Positions 35,139 to 44,500 of a DNA stretch of 64,000 bases are shown in pieces. The DNA lies in contig NZ_QPER01000002.1 in NCBI RefSeq assembly GCF_009455635.1, positions 2,108,001 through 2,172,000 of the forward strand. Reading direction: 5' to 3'. Each line of letters starts with the position of its first letter. The first letter of the stretch is position 1. A model generated the notes under the pieces. The model saw only the letters and a list, made by a program, of their open reading frames with translations, made no database searches and was not told the DNA's origin. The position numbers were made by a program, and so were the translations under genes. The stretch comes from Paraburkholderia agricolaris (GTDB taxonomy: Bacteria > Pseudomonadota > Gammaproteobacteria > Burkholderiales > Burkholderiaceae).

Positions 35139-36475
35139 GATGGGGTTCCTGCTTGAGAAGAAACTTGGGTCGAAGCCTGATTCGAAGCCTGATTGCGCGT
35201 GACGTCGGCGGGGATTGCACCTGCGGTCATCACGTCGGTATGGCGGACTTCGGTGAGATACATCCAGATCAGCGACACCCACACGACACCGTAAAGCAGC
35301 ATGAAGGCGCTCGAACGGATGCCGGTGAGATCGACCAGTACGCCGAACAGAATCGGCAACGCGAAGCCGCCCAGACCGCCGGCGAGGCCGACGATGCCGG
35401 AGATCGCTCCAATGTTGTTCGGAAACTCATCGCCGATGTACTTGAAGGTGCTGGCCTTGCCGAACGCGAAAGCAATACCGAGCACGAACATCAGCACCGT
35501 GAACCAGACGACGTTGGGACCGAGATGGAATACCTTGGGACCGTCGACGGTCGCAATCGTGAAAACGGTTTGTGGATAGCTGAGCAGGAACAGGCATATC
35601 CAGCTCACCCACATCACCCACCACGTCACGCGATGCGCGCCATAGCGATCCGAGAGCCAGCCACCCATCGCGCGCAGGACACCGCCAGGCAGCGAGAAGC
35701 ACGCCGCAAGCAAAGCAGCAACGCGAATGTCGAGCCCATACTCACCGACGTAGTACTGCACCATCCACAACGAGAGCCCGACATAGCCGCCGAACACGAT
35801 GCTGTAGTACTGGCAATACTTGAGGACGCGTGGATCCTTGAGCGCCCGGAGCTGATCGACGAAACGCTGGTTGTTCGGCACGCGATGTGAAGGATCGCTC
35901 GCGGTAAAAAGCCAGAACAGAACCACGGCGGCAAGCATGGCAACCGCGTAGGTTTTCGCGACCATGCCCCAACCGAAGGCAACGAGGATGGCGGGCGCGA
36001 TGAACTTGTTGACGGCCGCACCTGAATTGCCCGCACCGAAGATGCCCATGGCAAAACCACGGCGCTCCTGCGGAAACCAGCGGGCCACATACGGCGTGCC
36101 AACCGAGAACGATCCTCCGGCCAACCCGACGAACAGACCGATGACGAGAAAATGCCAATAGGCAGTCGCATAGCTCATCAACCAGATTGCCGGCACGGTG
36201 GCAAGCATCAGACTGGCCATGACGACGCGACCGCCATAGCGATCGGTCCAGATGCCGAGCGGCACGCGCACGAGCGAGCCGGTCAGGACCGGCAGCGCGG
36301 CCAGCATGCCAAACTCGGTTTCGTTCAGATGAAGGGATTGACGGATCGGGATGCCGATCACGCCGAACATCATCCACACCATAAAACACACGGTAAACGC
36401 GAAGGTGCTCGCGATCAGAACCGACCAGGCTTTGGGTGGGGTTGCGGCGCCGATGCCGACCGCGGTCTTTGTCAT
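35135..36475 (-). CDS. narK1: Nitrate/proton MFS transporter, NarK1 type
   Basis: The 446-residue protein is a second nitrate/nitrite porter of the major facilitator superfamily, with the helix-5 signature GLAGGSFSVGTPYVARWFPQERRGFAMG and the later GLAGGLGGFALP motif. By family knowledge the first NarK of such tandem pairs acts as a nitrate/proton symporter that starts nitrate uptake before nitrite is available. The C-terminus is a low-complexity NQAS/QVSSQ tail made from a duplicated 12-base unit. It is the first gene of the narK1K2GHJI unit, with NarL-like sites upstream. Confidence 0.92.
   Translation of the reverse strand: MTKTAVGIGAATPPKAWSVLIASTFAFTVCFMVWMMFGVIGIPIRQSLHLNETEFGMLAALPVLTGSLVRVPLGIWTDRYGGRVVMASLMLATVPAIWLMSYATAYWHFLVIGLFVGLAGGSFSVGTPYVARWFPQERRGFAMGIFGAGNSGAAVNKFIAPAILVAFGWGMVAKTYAVAMLAAVVLFWLFTASDPSHRVPNNQRFVDQLRALKDPRVLKYCQYYSIVFGGYVGLSLWMVQYYVGEYGLDIRVAALLAACFSLPGGVLRAMGGWLSDRYGAHRVTWWVMWVSWICLFLLSYPQTVFTIATVDGPKVFHLGPNVVWFTVLMFVLGIAFAFGKASTFKYIGDEFPNNIGAISGIVGLAGGLGGFALPILFGVLVDLTGIRSSAFMLLYGVVWVSLIWMYLTEVRHTDVMTAGAIPADVTRNQASNQASTQVSSQAGTPS
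35171..35194. repeat. 12-base tandem duplication in the narK1 tail
   Basis: CGAAGCCTGATT occurs twice in a row at 35171-35182 and 35183-35194. It encodes the repeated Asn-Gln-Ala-Ser near the end of NarK1. It keeps the frame and probably arose by slippage. Confidence 0.7.
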
Positions 36476-36637
36476 GGGAACTACTCCTTTTCCATGACTC
36501 TGACTTTGCCGTTTTAGGCGCGGGTTCGGTATCCTTCCGAAGGAAGTTTGGTTGGGTGCAGAAGGAGTAGGAAGATTCTTAGGGGTAGTTCTTTCGGAGT
36601 ATTGCGAATCGGTTGTTAATCGATTGTTAGTCGGTTG
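36476..36637 (-). promoter_or_regulatory. narK1 promoter region with NarL heptamer-like sites
   Basis: On the minus strand, TACTCCT (plus positions 36563-36569) and TACCCCT (36581-36587) both fit the NarL heptamer pattern TACYNMT. A third, imperfect copy, TACTCCG, lies at 36595-36601. They are about 90-125 bases before the narK1 start, as expected for activation by phospho-NarL encoded just upstream. I saw no good FNR-type TTGAT-N4-ATCAA box here. Confidence 0.6.
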
Positions 36638-36645
36638 TTAATCGA
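36608..36645. repeat. 11-base direct repeats across the narL stop codon
   Basis: ATCGGTTGTTA (36608-36618), ATCGATTGTTA (36619-36629) and GTCGGTTGTTA (36630-36640) follow each other without gaps, with a partial fourth copy ATCGA to 36645. The narL TAA stop (36638-36640, minus strand) lies inside the third unit. The 11-base period puts the copies on the same face of the helix, so they may form a protein-binding array upstream of narK1. Confidence 0.7.
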
Positions 36646-37363
36646 CCACGATCGAATTCACCGTCGCATACACAGCAGCTTGCACCCTCGAGCCCAACTT
36701 CAACTTGCGCAAAATATGCTGTACATGAATCTTGACCGTGGTCTCCGCAATTGCCAGCGCGCGAGCGATCTCCTTGTTGCTCGCGCCCAGAGCGATATGC
36801 GCAAGGATTTCCTGCTCCCGGGCCGATAGCACAATACCCGGCGCAAGCTGTGCCTGCGCTGCGTCGACAACGACCGGTGGCGCCGCCATGACCTCAGGCG
36901 CGGCTCTCACGGCCGCCGACGTGTCGTTCGCCGCCGCAGCCCGATACGCCGAGACCAGCTTGCCCGTCATCTCGGGACTCACTACCGCCTCGTCCCGCAT
37001 GGTTCGCACGATCGACTCGGCGAGCGTGTTCGCATCGACGGTCTTCAGCAGATACCCCTGCGCGCCGCAGCGCAACGCGGCACCCAGATCGCGTTCGTCT
37101 TCGCTTACGGTCAGCATCAACACCCGGGCCTGTGGCGCGGCCTCATGCAAATCCTTGAGCGCATCGATTCCGCTTACGCCGGGCAGATGGTTATCCAGCA
37201 GGATCAGATCGGGTTGCAGTTCACCGGCACGCCGTTGCGCCTCGCCGGCATCGGCCGCTTCGCCGACCACCTGGAATCGTGCGTCTTCATGCAGCAGGGA
37301 GATCAACCCACGCCGGAACAACGTATGGTCATCGACCACCAGCAAACGAATTGGAATCATCAT
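36638..37363 (-). CDS. narL: Nitrate/nitrite response regulator (LuxR/FixJ type)
   Basis: The 241-residue regulator has a receiver domain with Asp11/Asp12, phospho-acceptor Asp57 (LILLDNHLPG), Thr84-type and Lys (YLLKTV) residues. A long Ala/Val-rich linker (about 142-175) leads to a LuxR-type helix-turn-helix (SAREQEILAHIALGASNKEIA) ending in a typical NarL recognition helix. Phosphorylated by NarX, it should bind heptamers upstream of narK1. The start at 37363 follows AGGGGAG; a second ATG is one codon later. It is cotranscribed with narX, 26 bases downstream of it. The linker is longer than in Escherichia coli NarL. Confidence 0.93.
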   Translation of the reverse strand: MMIPIRLLVVDDHTLFRRGLISLLHEDARFQVVGEAADAGEAQRRAGELQPDLILLDNHLPGVSGIDALKDLHEAAPQARVLMLTVSEDERDLGAALRCGAQGYLLKTVDANTLAESIVRTMRDEAVVSPEMTGKLVSAYRAAAANDTSAAVRAAPEVMAAPPVVVDAAQAQLAPGIVLSAREQEILAHIALGASNKEIARALAIAETTVKIHVQHILRKLKLGSRVQAAVYATVNSIVVD

Positions 37364-37389
37364 CTATGCTCCCCTTTACGGGCCGATGC

Positions 37390-39306
37390 CTAGGCAGCTT
37401 CGACCTGATCTTCATGAACCGCTTCTGGAGCACCGCGCTGGGACGGCGCCAACGTCAACGTGACACACGTTCCGGCGCCGGGCACTGAGTCGACCACCAC
37501 TGCCGCACCAATCCGCGCCGCGCGTTCGCGCATGATGCGCATTCCCACGTGTGTCTCGCCGGGCGAGTGTTGCTGTGCGTCGAAGCCCTCGCCGTCGTCG
37601 CGAACTTCAAAACTCCATACCGGACTCTGCTGCACCTCCAGCCAGACCTCACGCGCGCACGCATGTTTGCGTACGTTCGACAACGCTTCCTGCAATACAT
37701 GCAACACCTGCACCTGCACGTCCGCGTCGAGCGGCAGGCCATGGCCTTCGATCAGGAGATTCGTGGACAGCCCCGTCTGGTGTTCGAACTTGCGCAGCGT
37801 GGTGCGCAACGCAGGTTCGATATCCTCGGTGTTGCCGCGCGTGCGGAAATGCATCAGCAACTCGCGCACGTCGCCGGTGCTTTCGCGCACACCCGCGTCC
37901 AGTTCGTCGACGATACGCGCGACAGATGAATCGGCAGGGGTCGGCAATGCATCACGCAGCAACTGCACCTGTATTTTCAGAAACGCCAGCGACTGCGCGA
38001 TCGAGTCGTGCAGTTCGCTCGCGAGCAACGCGCGTTCATCGGATACCGCGGTTTCCCGTTCCAGCGCACTCACGCGCAAATTCTCCATCGCGCCTGCCAG
38101 ATGGCTCGCCAGCGTGTCGAGCAGATCGCGGTCCTGGGCGGACAACTGAAGCGCCTCGCTAAAGAACAGGTCGATCTCGCCAAGCGTGCGCTGATGCAGA
38201 ATCACAGGCACTGACACGAGCGTGGCATAGCCCGCGCGCGCGCAATGACCGAGTGTCGCCGCGCCGGGTCCTGCGGCCAGCACGGGGATCACTCGCGCGC
38301 CAGGCACGCTCTGTGGATGACCACACAGGCAACTGCGCGACGTGAGACATTGCTCGTCTTCAACCATGAAGCGCGGCAGGCTGGCTCCCGCCAGCAACAG
38401 GTAACGTTCGTTGGCCTCGCCCGACCAGCGGATTGCCACCGAATCCGCGGCGGCAATCCGGCGAATGCGTTGCGCGAAGCCCTGCGCAAGTGCATCCAGC
38501 GTACTGGCGTTCGCGAGAAACGCGCTTACTTCATAGAGCGCGGCAAGACGCGCACGCTCCGTCTCGAGGCTGGCGGTTTTCTCGCTGACCTTCTGCTCCA
38601 GACCGGCATAAAGCTGTTGCAGGTTCTGCGCCATCCGGTTGAAACCCGTGGACAACTCACCGAATTCATCTTGCGTCACAACTTCGACACGCGTGCCGAA
38701 GTCTCCGCGCTCGACTCGCGACAGACCACCGGTTAGTCTGAGAACCGGAGCAAGTACGCTCAAATGCCCCACGTATAGCAACGCCAGCGCACTGCCGATC
38801 GCCAGCACCAGCAGTGCCAGTTGCACGGCATTGAGGATCGAAGTCCAGCGCGCAAGCTGCGCTTCGATCGAACTGTCGAACGAATCGATCAGTAAAACAA
38901 ATTGCCTGGCTTGCCGTTCCACCTCAGCAGCGGCGGGTGGATTTGGCCCGCTCCAAACCGGGCGCAACGCCTGCCATTGCGCTTGCACCTGGGCAAAACG
39001 CGCGCGCGCCTCGGCGTTCCACGGCACGAACAACGGACGTGCTGGATCGCCCTTCTCAAGCAACGTGAGACTTTCATCGAACTGGTGGGCGAGCGCGCCG
39101 ACCTGAGACGGGGAATCGCGCAGCAGCAGCGCGACGCGGTAGGTTTGCATCCGCATGCGCCCGGCCTCGTTGATCGCGGCCGCACCGCCGTCGAGTTGCC
39201 AGGTAATCCAGAGCGTCAAACCAATCGATGCGAGCGCCAACGTAAGCAACGTAGCGACAAGAGCAGCGAGTTTGGTGGCGAGAGGCCAGGAGGAGATGGA
39301 GCGCAT
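37390..39306 (-). CDS. narX: Nitrate/nitrite sensor histidine kinase
   Basis: The 638-residue inner-membrane kinase has a first helix at about residues 10-34 and the nitrate-binding P-box INEAGRMRMQTYRVALLL at about 44-62. A four-helix periplasmic domain follows, then a second helix near 163-185, HAMP, and a GAF-like central domain with the Cys cluster CLTSRSCLCGH (about 318-328). The HisKA_3 kinase has its phospho-His in DERALLASELHDSIAQSL near 440 and the ATPase motif VLQEALSNVRKHA near 556. It detects nitrate/nitrite and phosphorylates NarL. An FNR-like box lies about 50 bases upstream of its start, so the sensor itself is likely induced by low oxygen. Confidence 0.94.
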   Translation of the reverse strand: MRSISSWPLATKLAALVATLLTLALASIGLTLWITWQLDGGAAAINEAGRMRMQTYRVALLLRDSPSQVGALAHQFDESLTLLEKGDPARPLFVPWNAEARARFAQVQAQWQALRPVWSGPNPPAAAEVERQARQFVLLIDSFDSSIEAQLARWTSILNAVQLALLVLAIGSALALLYVGHLSVLAPVLRLTGGLSRVERGDFGTRVEVVTQDEFGELSTGFNRMAQNLQQLYAGLEQKVSEKTASLETERARLAALYEVSAFLANASTLDALAQGFAQRIRRIAAADSVAIRWSGEANERYLLLAGASLPRFMVEDEQCLTSRSCLCGHPQSVPGARVIPVLAAGPGAATLGHCARAGYATLVSVPVILHQRTLGEIDLFFSEALQLSAQDRDLLDTLASHLAGAMENLRVSALERETAVSDERALLASELHDSIAQSLAFLKIQVQLLRDALPTPADSSVARIVDELDAGVRESTGDVRELLMHFRTRGNTEDIEPALRTTLRKFEHQTGLSTNLLIEGHGLPLDADVQVQVLHVLQEALSNVRKHACAREVWLEVQQSPVWSFEVRDDGEGFDAQQHSPGETHVGMRIMRERAARIGAAVVVDSVPGAGTCVTLTLAPSQRGAPEAVHEDQVEAA

Positions 39307-39338
39307 TCAAAGATTCTATGCGCCACAGCAAGATAAGA

Positions 39339-39376
39339 CACGACGCAGGATTGACTCAAATCAACCTGGCGTCGTG
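39339..39376. terminator. Hairpin between narX and tagY
   Basis: CACGACGCAGG at 39339-39349 pairs with CCTGGCGTCGTG at 39365-39376 with one bulged C. The 15-base loop contains the FNR-like box described separately. It is 41 bases beyond the tagY stop, so it may terminate tagY transcripts. There is no T tract, and it also lies in the narX promoter. Confidence 0.5.
39351..39364. promoter_or_regulatory. FNR/ANR-like box upstream of narXL
   Basis: TTGACTCAAATCAA matches the FNR consensus TTGAT-N4-ATCAA with a single mismatch in the left half. It is centred about 51 bases before the narX ATG. With a typical short leader this places it near -40, the class II activator position. Anaerobic activation of the nitrate sensor genes is the likely meaning. 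Confidence 0.75.
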
Positions 39377-39416
39377 CTTGATGGGATTGTGCGTCACCAG
39401 GACGCACATTTTGGAC

Positions 39417-40361
39417 TTACGGCTGGCGTGCCTGAGGCGCCGCCCCCGGACAGGCGGGGTCCTTACCCCAATGCCCGTCACAGACGCGCCAGCGGCACAG
39501 TTGGTCTTCAAAGAAACCACGCTGCCCGCATTCTTTTACGCGTTCTGCCAGCTTGACGTTGCCAGGCGTAGCCGATGCACTGACCTTGGTGGCCGTTTTG
39601 CCGTCGGTCGCTTTCGCATCGGCCGGCTTCGTGCGCGCCACGAGCGCAGCCAACAGATCGGCATCCGAATCATCTTTCGAAGCATTACCGGCCGCACGCG
39701 ATTTCTTCGCCTGGGCGACCGCGGTCGGTGCGCTCGCGTGATGATTGCTTGCGCTCGTGCTTTCCTTCTTGCCGTGCGCCGTCAACTCGCGTTTCTCATT
39801 GCTGGCCACAGCCGTCGCGCTCTTGCCATGCTTTGCAGCCGGCACCGTGACCGCCGACGCAGCCGTTGCGGATGCAACCGGTGCAGATGCATTGCTGGGC
39901 TCGGCACCATCGGCGAGCGCGCGCGACAAGCGGCTCCCGTCACCGCTCGCGGGCGCACTCGCGGATGCCGCCGGTGTCTTGCTGTCGCTATCGTCGGCAA
40001 CGATCGTGGCCGCCTGCGACGACGCTGCAGCCGGCGCTTCCGCTTTCGCCGCGACCTGAGGCGCGCCGCTGGCGGCGGACGCCGGCACGGCGGCTTTCTC
40101 GGCGTTGGCGGGCGTGGCGGATGCCAAAGACTCCGACTGCACACGCTGCTGCATATGCCACGCGCCCCAGCCGCCCGCCGCGATCACCAGCAAGGCGACC
40201 AGCACAAGCGGCGTTTTCGACCGGCGTGGTTTTTCGGTAGGCGGCGCGACGCGGCCTTCCAGGTTCGCAAGAATTCGCGAACCATTGCCATCGGCACCCT
40301 TAGCCTTATCGGATAACAGGCTAGGTGGGGCTTTGGAATTCGAACTTTCCGGCGCACTCAT
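39417..40361 (-). CDS. tagY: T6SS-associated single-pass membrane protein TagY-like
   Basis: The 314-residue protein has a cytoplasmic N-terminal stretch of about 50 residues, one membrane helix (TPLVLVALLVIAAGGWGAW, about 50-68) and a long Ala/Ser/Lys-rich periplasmic region of low complexity. It ends with a compact conserved Cys cap: CGQRGFFEDQLC, RVC and PAC within residues 277-305. I identify it by position: in Burkholderia T6SS loci a gene next to tagX encodes such a protein, called TagY. The function is unknown; the terminal Cys-rich cap could bind peptidoglycan or another periplasmic partner. It is divergent from tagX with a 125-base gap. Confidence 0.6.
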   Translation of the reverse strand: MSAPESSNSKAPPSLLSDKAKGADGNGSRILANLEGRVAPPTEKPRRSKTPLVLVALLVIAAGGWGAWHMQQRVQSESLASATPANAEKAAVPASAASGAPQVAAKAEAPAAASSQAATIVADDSDSKTPAASASAPASGDGSRLSRALADGAEPSNASAPVASATAASAVTVPAAKHGKSATAVASNEKRELTAHGKKESTSASNHHASAPTAVAQAKKSRAAGNASKDDSDADLLAALVARTKPADAKATDGKTATKVSASATPGNVKLAERVKECGQRGFFEDQLCRWRVCDGHWGKDPACPGAAPQARQP

Positions 40362-40486
40362 TCACTGTCTCATTGAATCCTGGATTATTTCGCCGTGATA
40401 ATACCGTTCCGGCTCCTCTCCGAGCAGGCCTGATTCTAAGAGCAAGCATTACAAAATACAATTGTTTCCAATTTCCGGGGTCGACT

Positions 40487-41332
40487 TTGATTGCCGTAGT
40501 ACTTCTCGCCTATTTCGCCATCGCCGTTGTGATCGCTGCAATGCTGCTATTGCCAGCGGTACGCGCCTCTTTATTAGGCGCCGCGCTCGCCATTCATGGC
40601 CGCGTGATGCGTCGGGCATCGCAAGGCGCATCACGTGCTCGAAGTCAATTAGCGCGTTCGGCAAAAATTTCGCAATCGACTGCAGTCGATATGCAAAAGT
40701 TACTGGCAAAGCGGCGCTTGCTGATTTTTACCACCACAGGTATTCTTGCGACGCCGCCATTGGTGGCATTGGCTTTACGCGGCCGGCAATTATTCCAATT
40801 CGATGACACTGCACGAGTACCGGACGAGAAAATTGCCGCGTTATTGAATGGCGAACAGCTTGTGCCCCCGCCGCCGCTGCCGCCAGAAGTATTTGCAACG
40901 CAGGAAGTGGAGCAGATTCGGCCTGCGCTGAAAGACGCGAGCCGCGACTGGAATTTGCTCGACGCCGATTTCAGAACGCGTTTATTGCTCGTTTACAAAA
41001 TCATGCACGAGCAGTACGGGTATGAAATGGCATTGCTGGAAGGTTATCGCAGTCCGGAGCGGCAAAACCGCCTGGCGCAAATGGGGGGCAACGTCACGAA
41101 TGCCGCAGCATTTCAGAGCTATCACCAATACGGTCTTGCCGCGGACAATGCGTTTTTGCGCGACGGCAAGCTCGTCATTTCAGAAAAAGATCCCTGGGCC
41201 ATGCGAGGCTATCAGTTATATGGACAGACGGCCGAACAGGTCGGCCTGACGTGGGGTGGCCGTTGGAAAATGATGGATCTCGGGCACGTTGAATATCACA
41301 AACCCGGCTTCGTCCTGGGGCGCGGTCATTAA
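40487..41332 (+). CDS. tagX: Membrane-anchored peptidoglycan endopeptidase TagX
   Basis: The 281-residue protein has two N-terminal hydrophobic segments (about residues 1-25 and 77-95). Its C-terminal zinc M15/VanY-type peptidase domain has ALLEGYRSPERQNRLA, SYHQYGLAADNAF with the first zinc His and Asp, and GLTWGGRWKMMDLGHVEYH with the last ligands. TagX opens peptidoglycan peptide cross-links so that the T6SS can be assembled across the wall, as shown for its Acinetobacter homologue. I start at TTG 40487, where the membrane helix begins directly (LIAVVLLAYFAIAVV) and GGGG lies upstream; no ATG fits better. It precedes tssM. Confidence 0.8.
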   Translation: MIAVVLLAYFAIAVVIAAMLLLPAVRASLLGAALAIHGRVMRRASQGASRARSQLARSAKISQSTAVDMQKLLAKRRLLIFTTTGILATPPLVALALRGRQLFQFDDTARVPDEKIAALLNGEQLVPPPPLPPEVFATQEVEQIRPALKDASRDWNLLDADFRTRLLLVYKIMHEQYGYEMALLEGYRSPERQNRLAQMGGNVTNAAAFQSYHQYGLAADNAFLRDGKLVISEKDPWAMRGYQLYGQTAEQVGLTWGGRWKMMDLGHVEYHKPGFVLGRGH

Positions 41333-41515
41333 GGCGAAGCAGGTAATAAAGAGGTTGCAATGGGGCGTTCAATCAATTTTTCCGGCAAGAATCGGCAATG
41401 CCGCATGCATAACGGCATTCGCCCAGACGCCATCGGCGGAACACTCCATGGCGGATTTAACAATCCGGCCATATTCATCTTCGTCTGAATATGCTTTCGT
41501 TTTGTTTCAAACGCG

Positions 41516-41538
41516 GCGCGGGCAGACTTTGCCCGCGC
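41516..41538. other. GC-rich hairpin upstream of tssM
   Basis: GCGCGGGCA at 41516-41524 pairs exactly with TGCCCGCGC at 41530-41538 around a 5-base loop. It lies in the 267-base gap between tagX and tssM, about 60 bases before the tssM ATG, and has no T tract. It may be a leader structure affecting tssM expression. I see nothing else in the gap. Confidence 0.5.
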
Positions 41539-41599
41539 TCGCGTCATGTTGTTTGCCACACTCGCGCCACAACACACATCACCAAGACCTGAACGGCTT

Positions 41600-44500
41600 A
41601 TGCGACGCATTCTTAACGTGTTGACCCACACACGCACGCTCTCGATCATCGGCTTGCTAGCGCTCGCTGCTGTTTTATTCATCGGCGCCGACACCTTGCA
41701 GATCGACCTGATGTGGCCTGCCATCGTGCTCGGCGCGGTGGTCGCGCTGTGGCTGCTGGTCTGGGTGGTGCGCCGCCTGCGCGCGCGGCGCGCGAATAAC
41801 AAGCTCGGTGAAATGCTCGAGCAACAGGCCGAGAAGCAGACCGAAACCGGCCCCGCGCCCACGCCCGCGCGCCAGGCCGAACTCGACGTACTGCGCACGC
41901 GCCTCGTGGATGCGGTGAAAACGATCAAGACCTCGAAGATCGGTCAGATGTCCGGCGGCTCGGCGCTGTATGAATTGCCCTGGTACATCGTGATCGGCAA
42001 CCCGGCTGCGGGCAAAAGCAGCGCCGTGCTGAATTCCGGCCTGCAGTTTCCTTTCGCCGACAAGAACAACGCAGTGATTCATGGCATTGGCGGCACACGG
42101 AATTGCGACTGGTTCTTCACGACCGAAGGCATTCTGCTCGATACCGCCGGCCGCTATTCCGTACACGAAGAAGACCGCACCGAATGGCTCGGCTTTCTTG
42201 GCCTGCTCAAGCGTTTCCGGCCGAAGGCGCCGATCAACGGCATCATCGTCACGGCAAGCATTGCTGAGTTGACTGGCAGCAAACCCGAGTTCGCGATCAA
42301 TCTCGCGAAGAATCTGCGCCAGCGCGTGCAGGAGTTGACCGAGAAGCTCGAAGTATTCGCGCCGGTGTATGTGATGTTCACCAAGGCCGACCTGATCACG
42401 GGCTTCACCGAATTCTTCAGCGGCAGCGACCGTCATGAATACGACCGTGTGTGGGGCGCCACCCTGCCCTACGAGCCGGACGAAAAGCGCGACGTGGTCG
42501 GCCTGTTCGACGAGCATTTTGAAGAGCTCTATGACGGCCTGAAAGAAATCAGCGTTGCACAGATGTCGATCAACCGCGGCAACAAGCTTTCGCCGGGCCA
42601 GTTGAGCTTCCCGCTCGAATTCTCGACGATCAAGCCCGCGTTGCGCGCGTTCCTCGCCACGCTGTTCGAAACCAACCCGTTCCAGCACAAGCCGATTTTC
42701 CGCGGCTTCTACTTCACGAGCGCGTTGCAGGAAGGCGAAACCAACAGCGCCGCCGCCACCCGCATCGCCAACCGTTTCGGCCTCTCCGCAGATAGCCTGC
42801 CCAAGCCGCACAGCGCGTTCTCGAAGAACGGCTTCTTCCTGCGCGATCTGTTCTCCAAGGTGATTTTCGCCGACCGGCAGACCGTCAAGCAGTTCGCCAG
42901 CCCCGCCAAGACGCGCATGCGCTATGCGACGTTCTTCGGCTTTGTCGCGGTGCTGGCGTTGGCGCTCGGTGGCTGGACGTGGTCGACGATCGGCAATCAG
43001 CAGCTCGCCGACAACGTCAAGGCCGACCTCGATAACGTGGTGCGCCTGCAGCAGAACCGCAACGACCTGCAATCGCGCTTGCAGGCCATGGACATTCTGG
43101 AAGACCGCATCGACCAGCTCGAGCAATTCCGCCGCGACAAGCCGCTTGCGGTGTCGCTCGGGTTGTATCAGGGCGACCGTCTCGAACAGCACTTGCTCAC
43201 CGAGTACTACAACGGCGTACGCCAGATCCTGCTCGACCCTGTCTCGCAGAATCTCGCATCGTTCCTGAAAGACGTCAACGCGCACCCCGACCAGCTCGCT
43301 CCGCTGAACCGCACGCCGGACGCGGCCGCGATTCCGGTATCCGCACACGCGGCGATGGCGGCAAACAACCAGGGCGGCCTGTATAGCGACGCATCGCCGA
43401 CCAACGTCGAAGATGCGTACAACGCGCTCAAGACCTACCTGATGCTGAGCGACAAGCGCCATGTGGAAACCGCTCACCTGACCGACCAGGTCGCCCGCTT
43501 CTGGCGCGGCTGGCTCGAGACGAATCGCGGCAACATGCCTCGCGACGAGATGATCCGCAGCGCCGAGCGCATGATCACCTTCTATCTGTCGCGCGTATCC
43601 GACAACGACTGGCCGATGATCGACCAGAACCTCGGCCTCGTCGACCAGACCCGTGAAAATCTGCGCCGCGTGGTGCGCGGCATGCCGGCCCGCCAACGCG
43701 TCTACGAAGAAATCAAGGCGCGTGCGTCGACCCGTTTCGCGCCGATGACGATCGCGCGCATTGTCGGCGACAGCAATACGGCGCTGGTGGCCGGCAGCTA
43801 CGCGATCCCCGGCACCTTCACGCGTGAAGCGTGGTTCCAGTACGTGCAACCGGCGATTCGCGATGCCGCCACCAAGGAATTGCAGGCCAAGGACTGGGTG
43901 CTCAACACCTCCGCGCACGACGACCTGACGCTGGAAGGCAGCCCCGAACAGATCCAGAAGGCGCTCGTCGCGATGTACAAGACGGAATACGCAATGCACT
44001 GGCAGAAGTTCATGCAAGGCATTGCCGTGCAGAACTTCGGCAGTTTCAGCCAGGCCGTGGATGCGATGAACCGTCTGGGCGATCCGCAGGATTCGCCGAT
44101 CCGCAAGATCCTCGAAACCGCATACGACCAGACTTCGTGGGACAACCCGTCGCTCTTCAACGCAAACCTGAAACGCGCGCAAACCGGCGTGACCAGCTGG
44201 TTCAAGAACTGGTTCTCGCGTGCGCCGACGGGCCAGTTGAACGCCAACATCGACATCAACGGCAATCCGGTTGAAGTGCCGATGGGGCCGATCGGCCAGG
44301 AGTTCTCGGCGCTGGGCCGCATCGTCGTCTCCGGCGACAACGGCTCGATGCTGAAGGGCTACATGGACACGCTCTCGAAGGTTCGTACGCGCTTTAACGT
44401 GATCAAGAACCAGGGCGATCCGGGACCGGGCGCGCGTCAGCTGATGCAGCAGACGCTCGACGGCAGCGGCTCCGAGCTGGCCGATTCGCTGAAGTACGTC

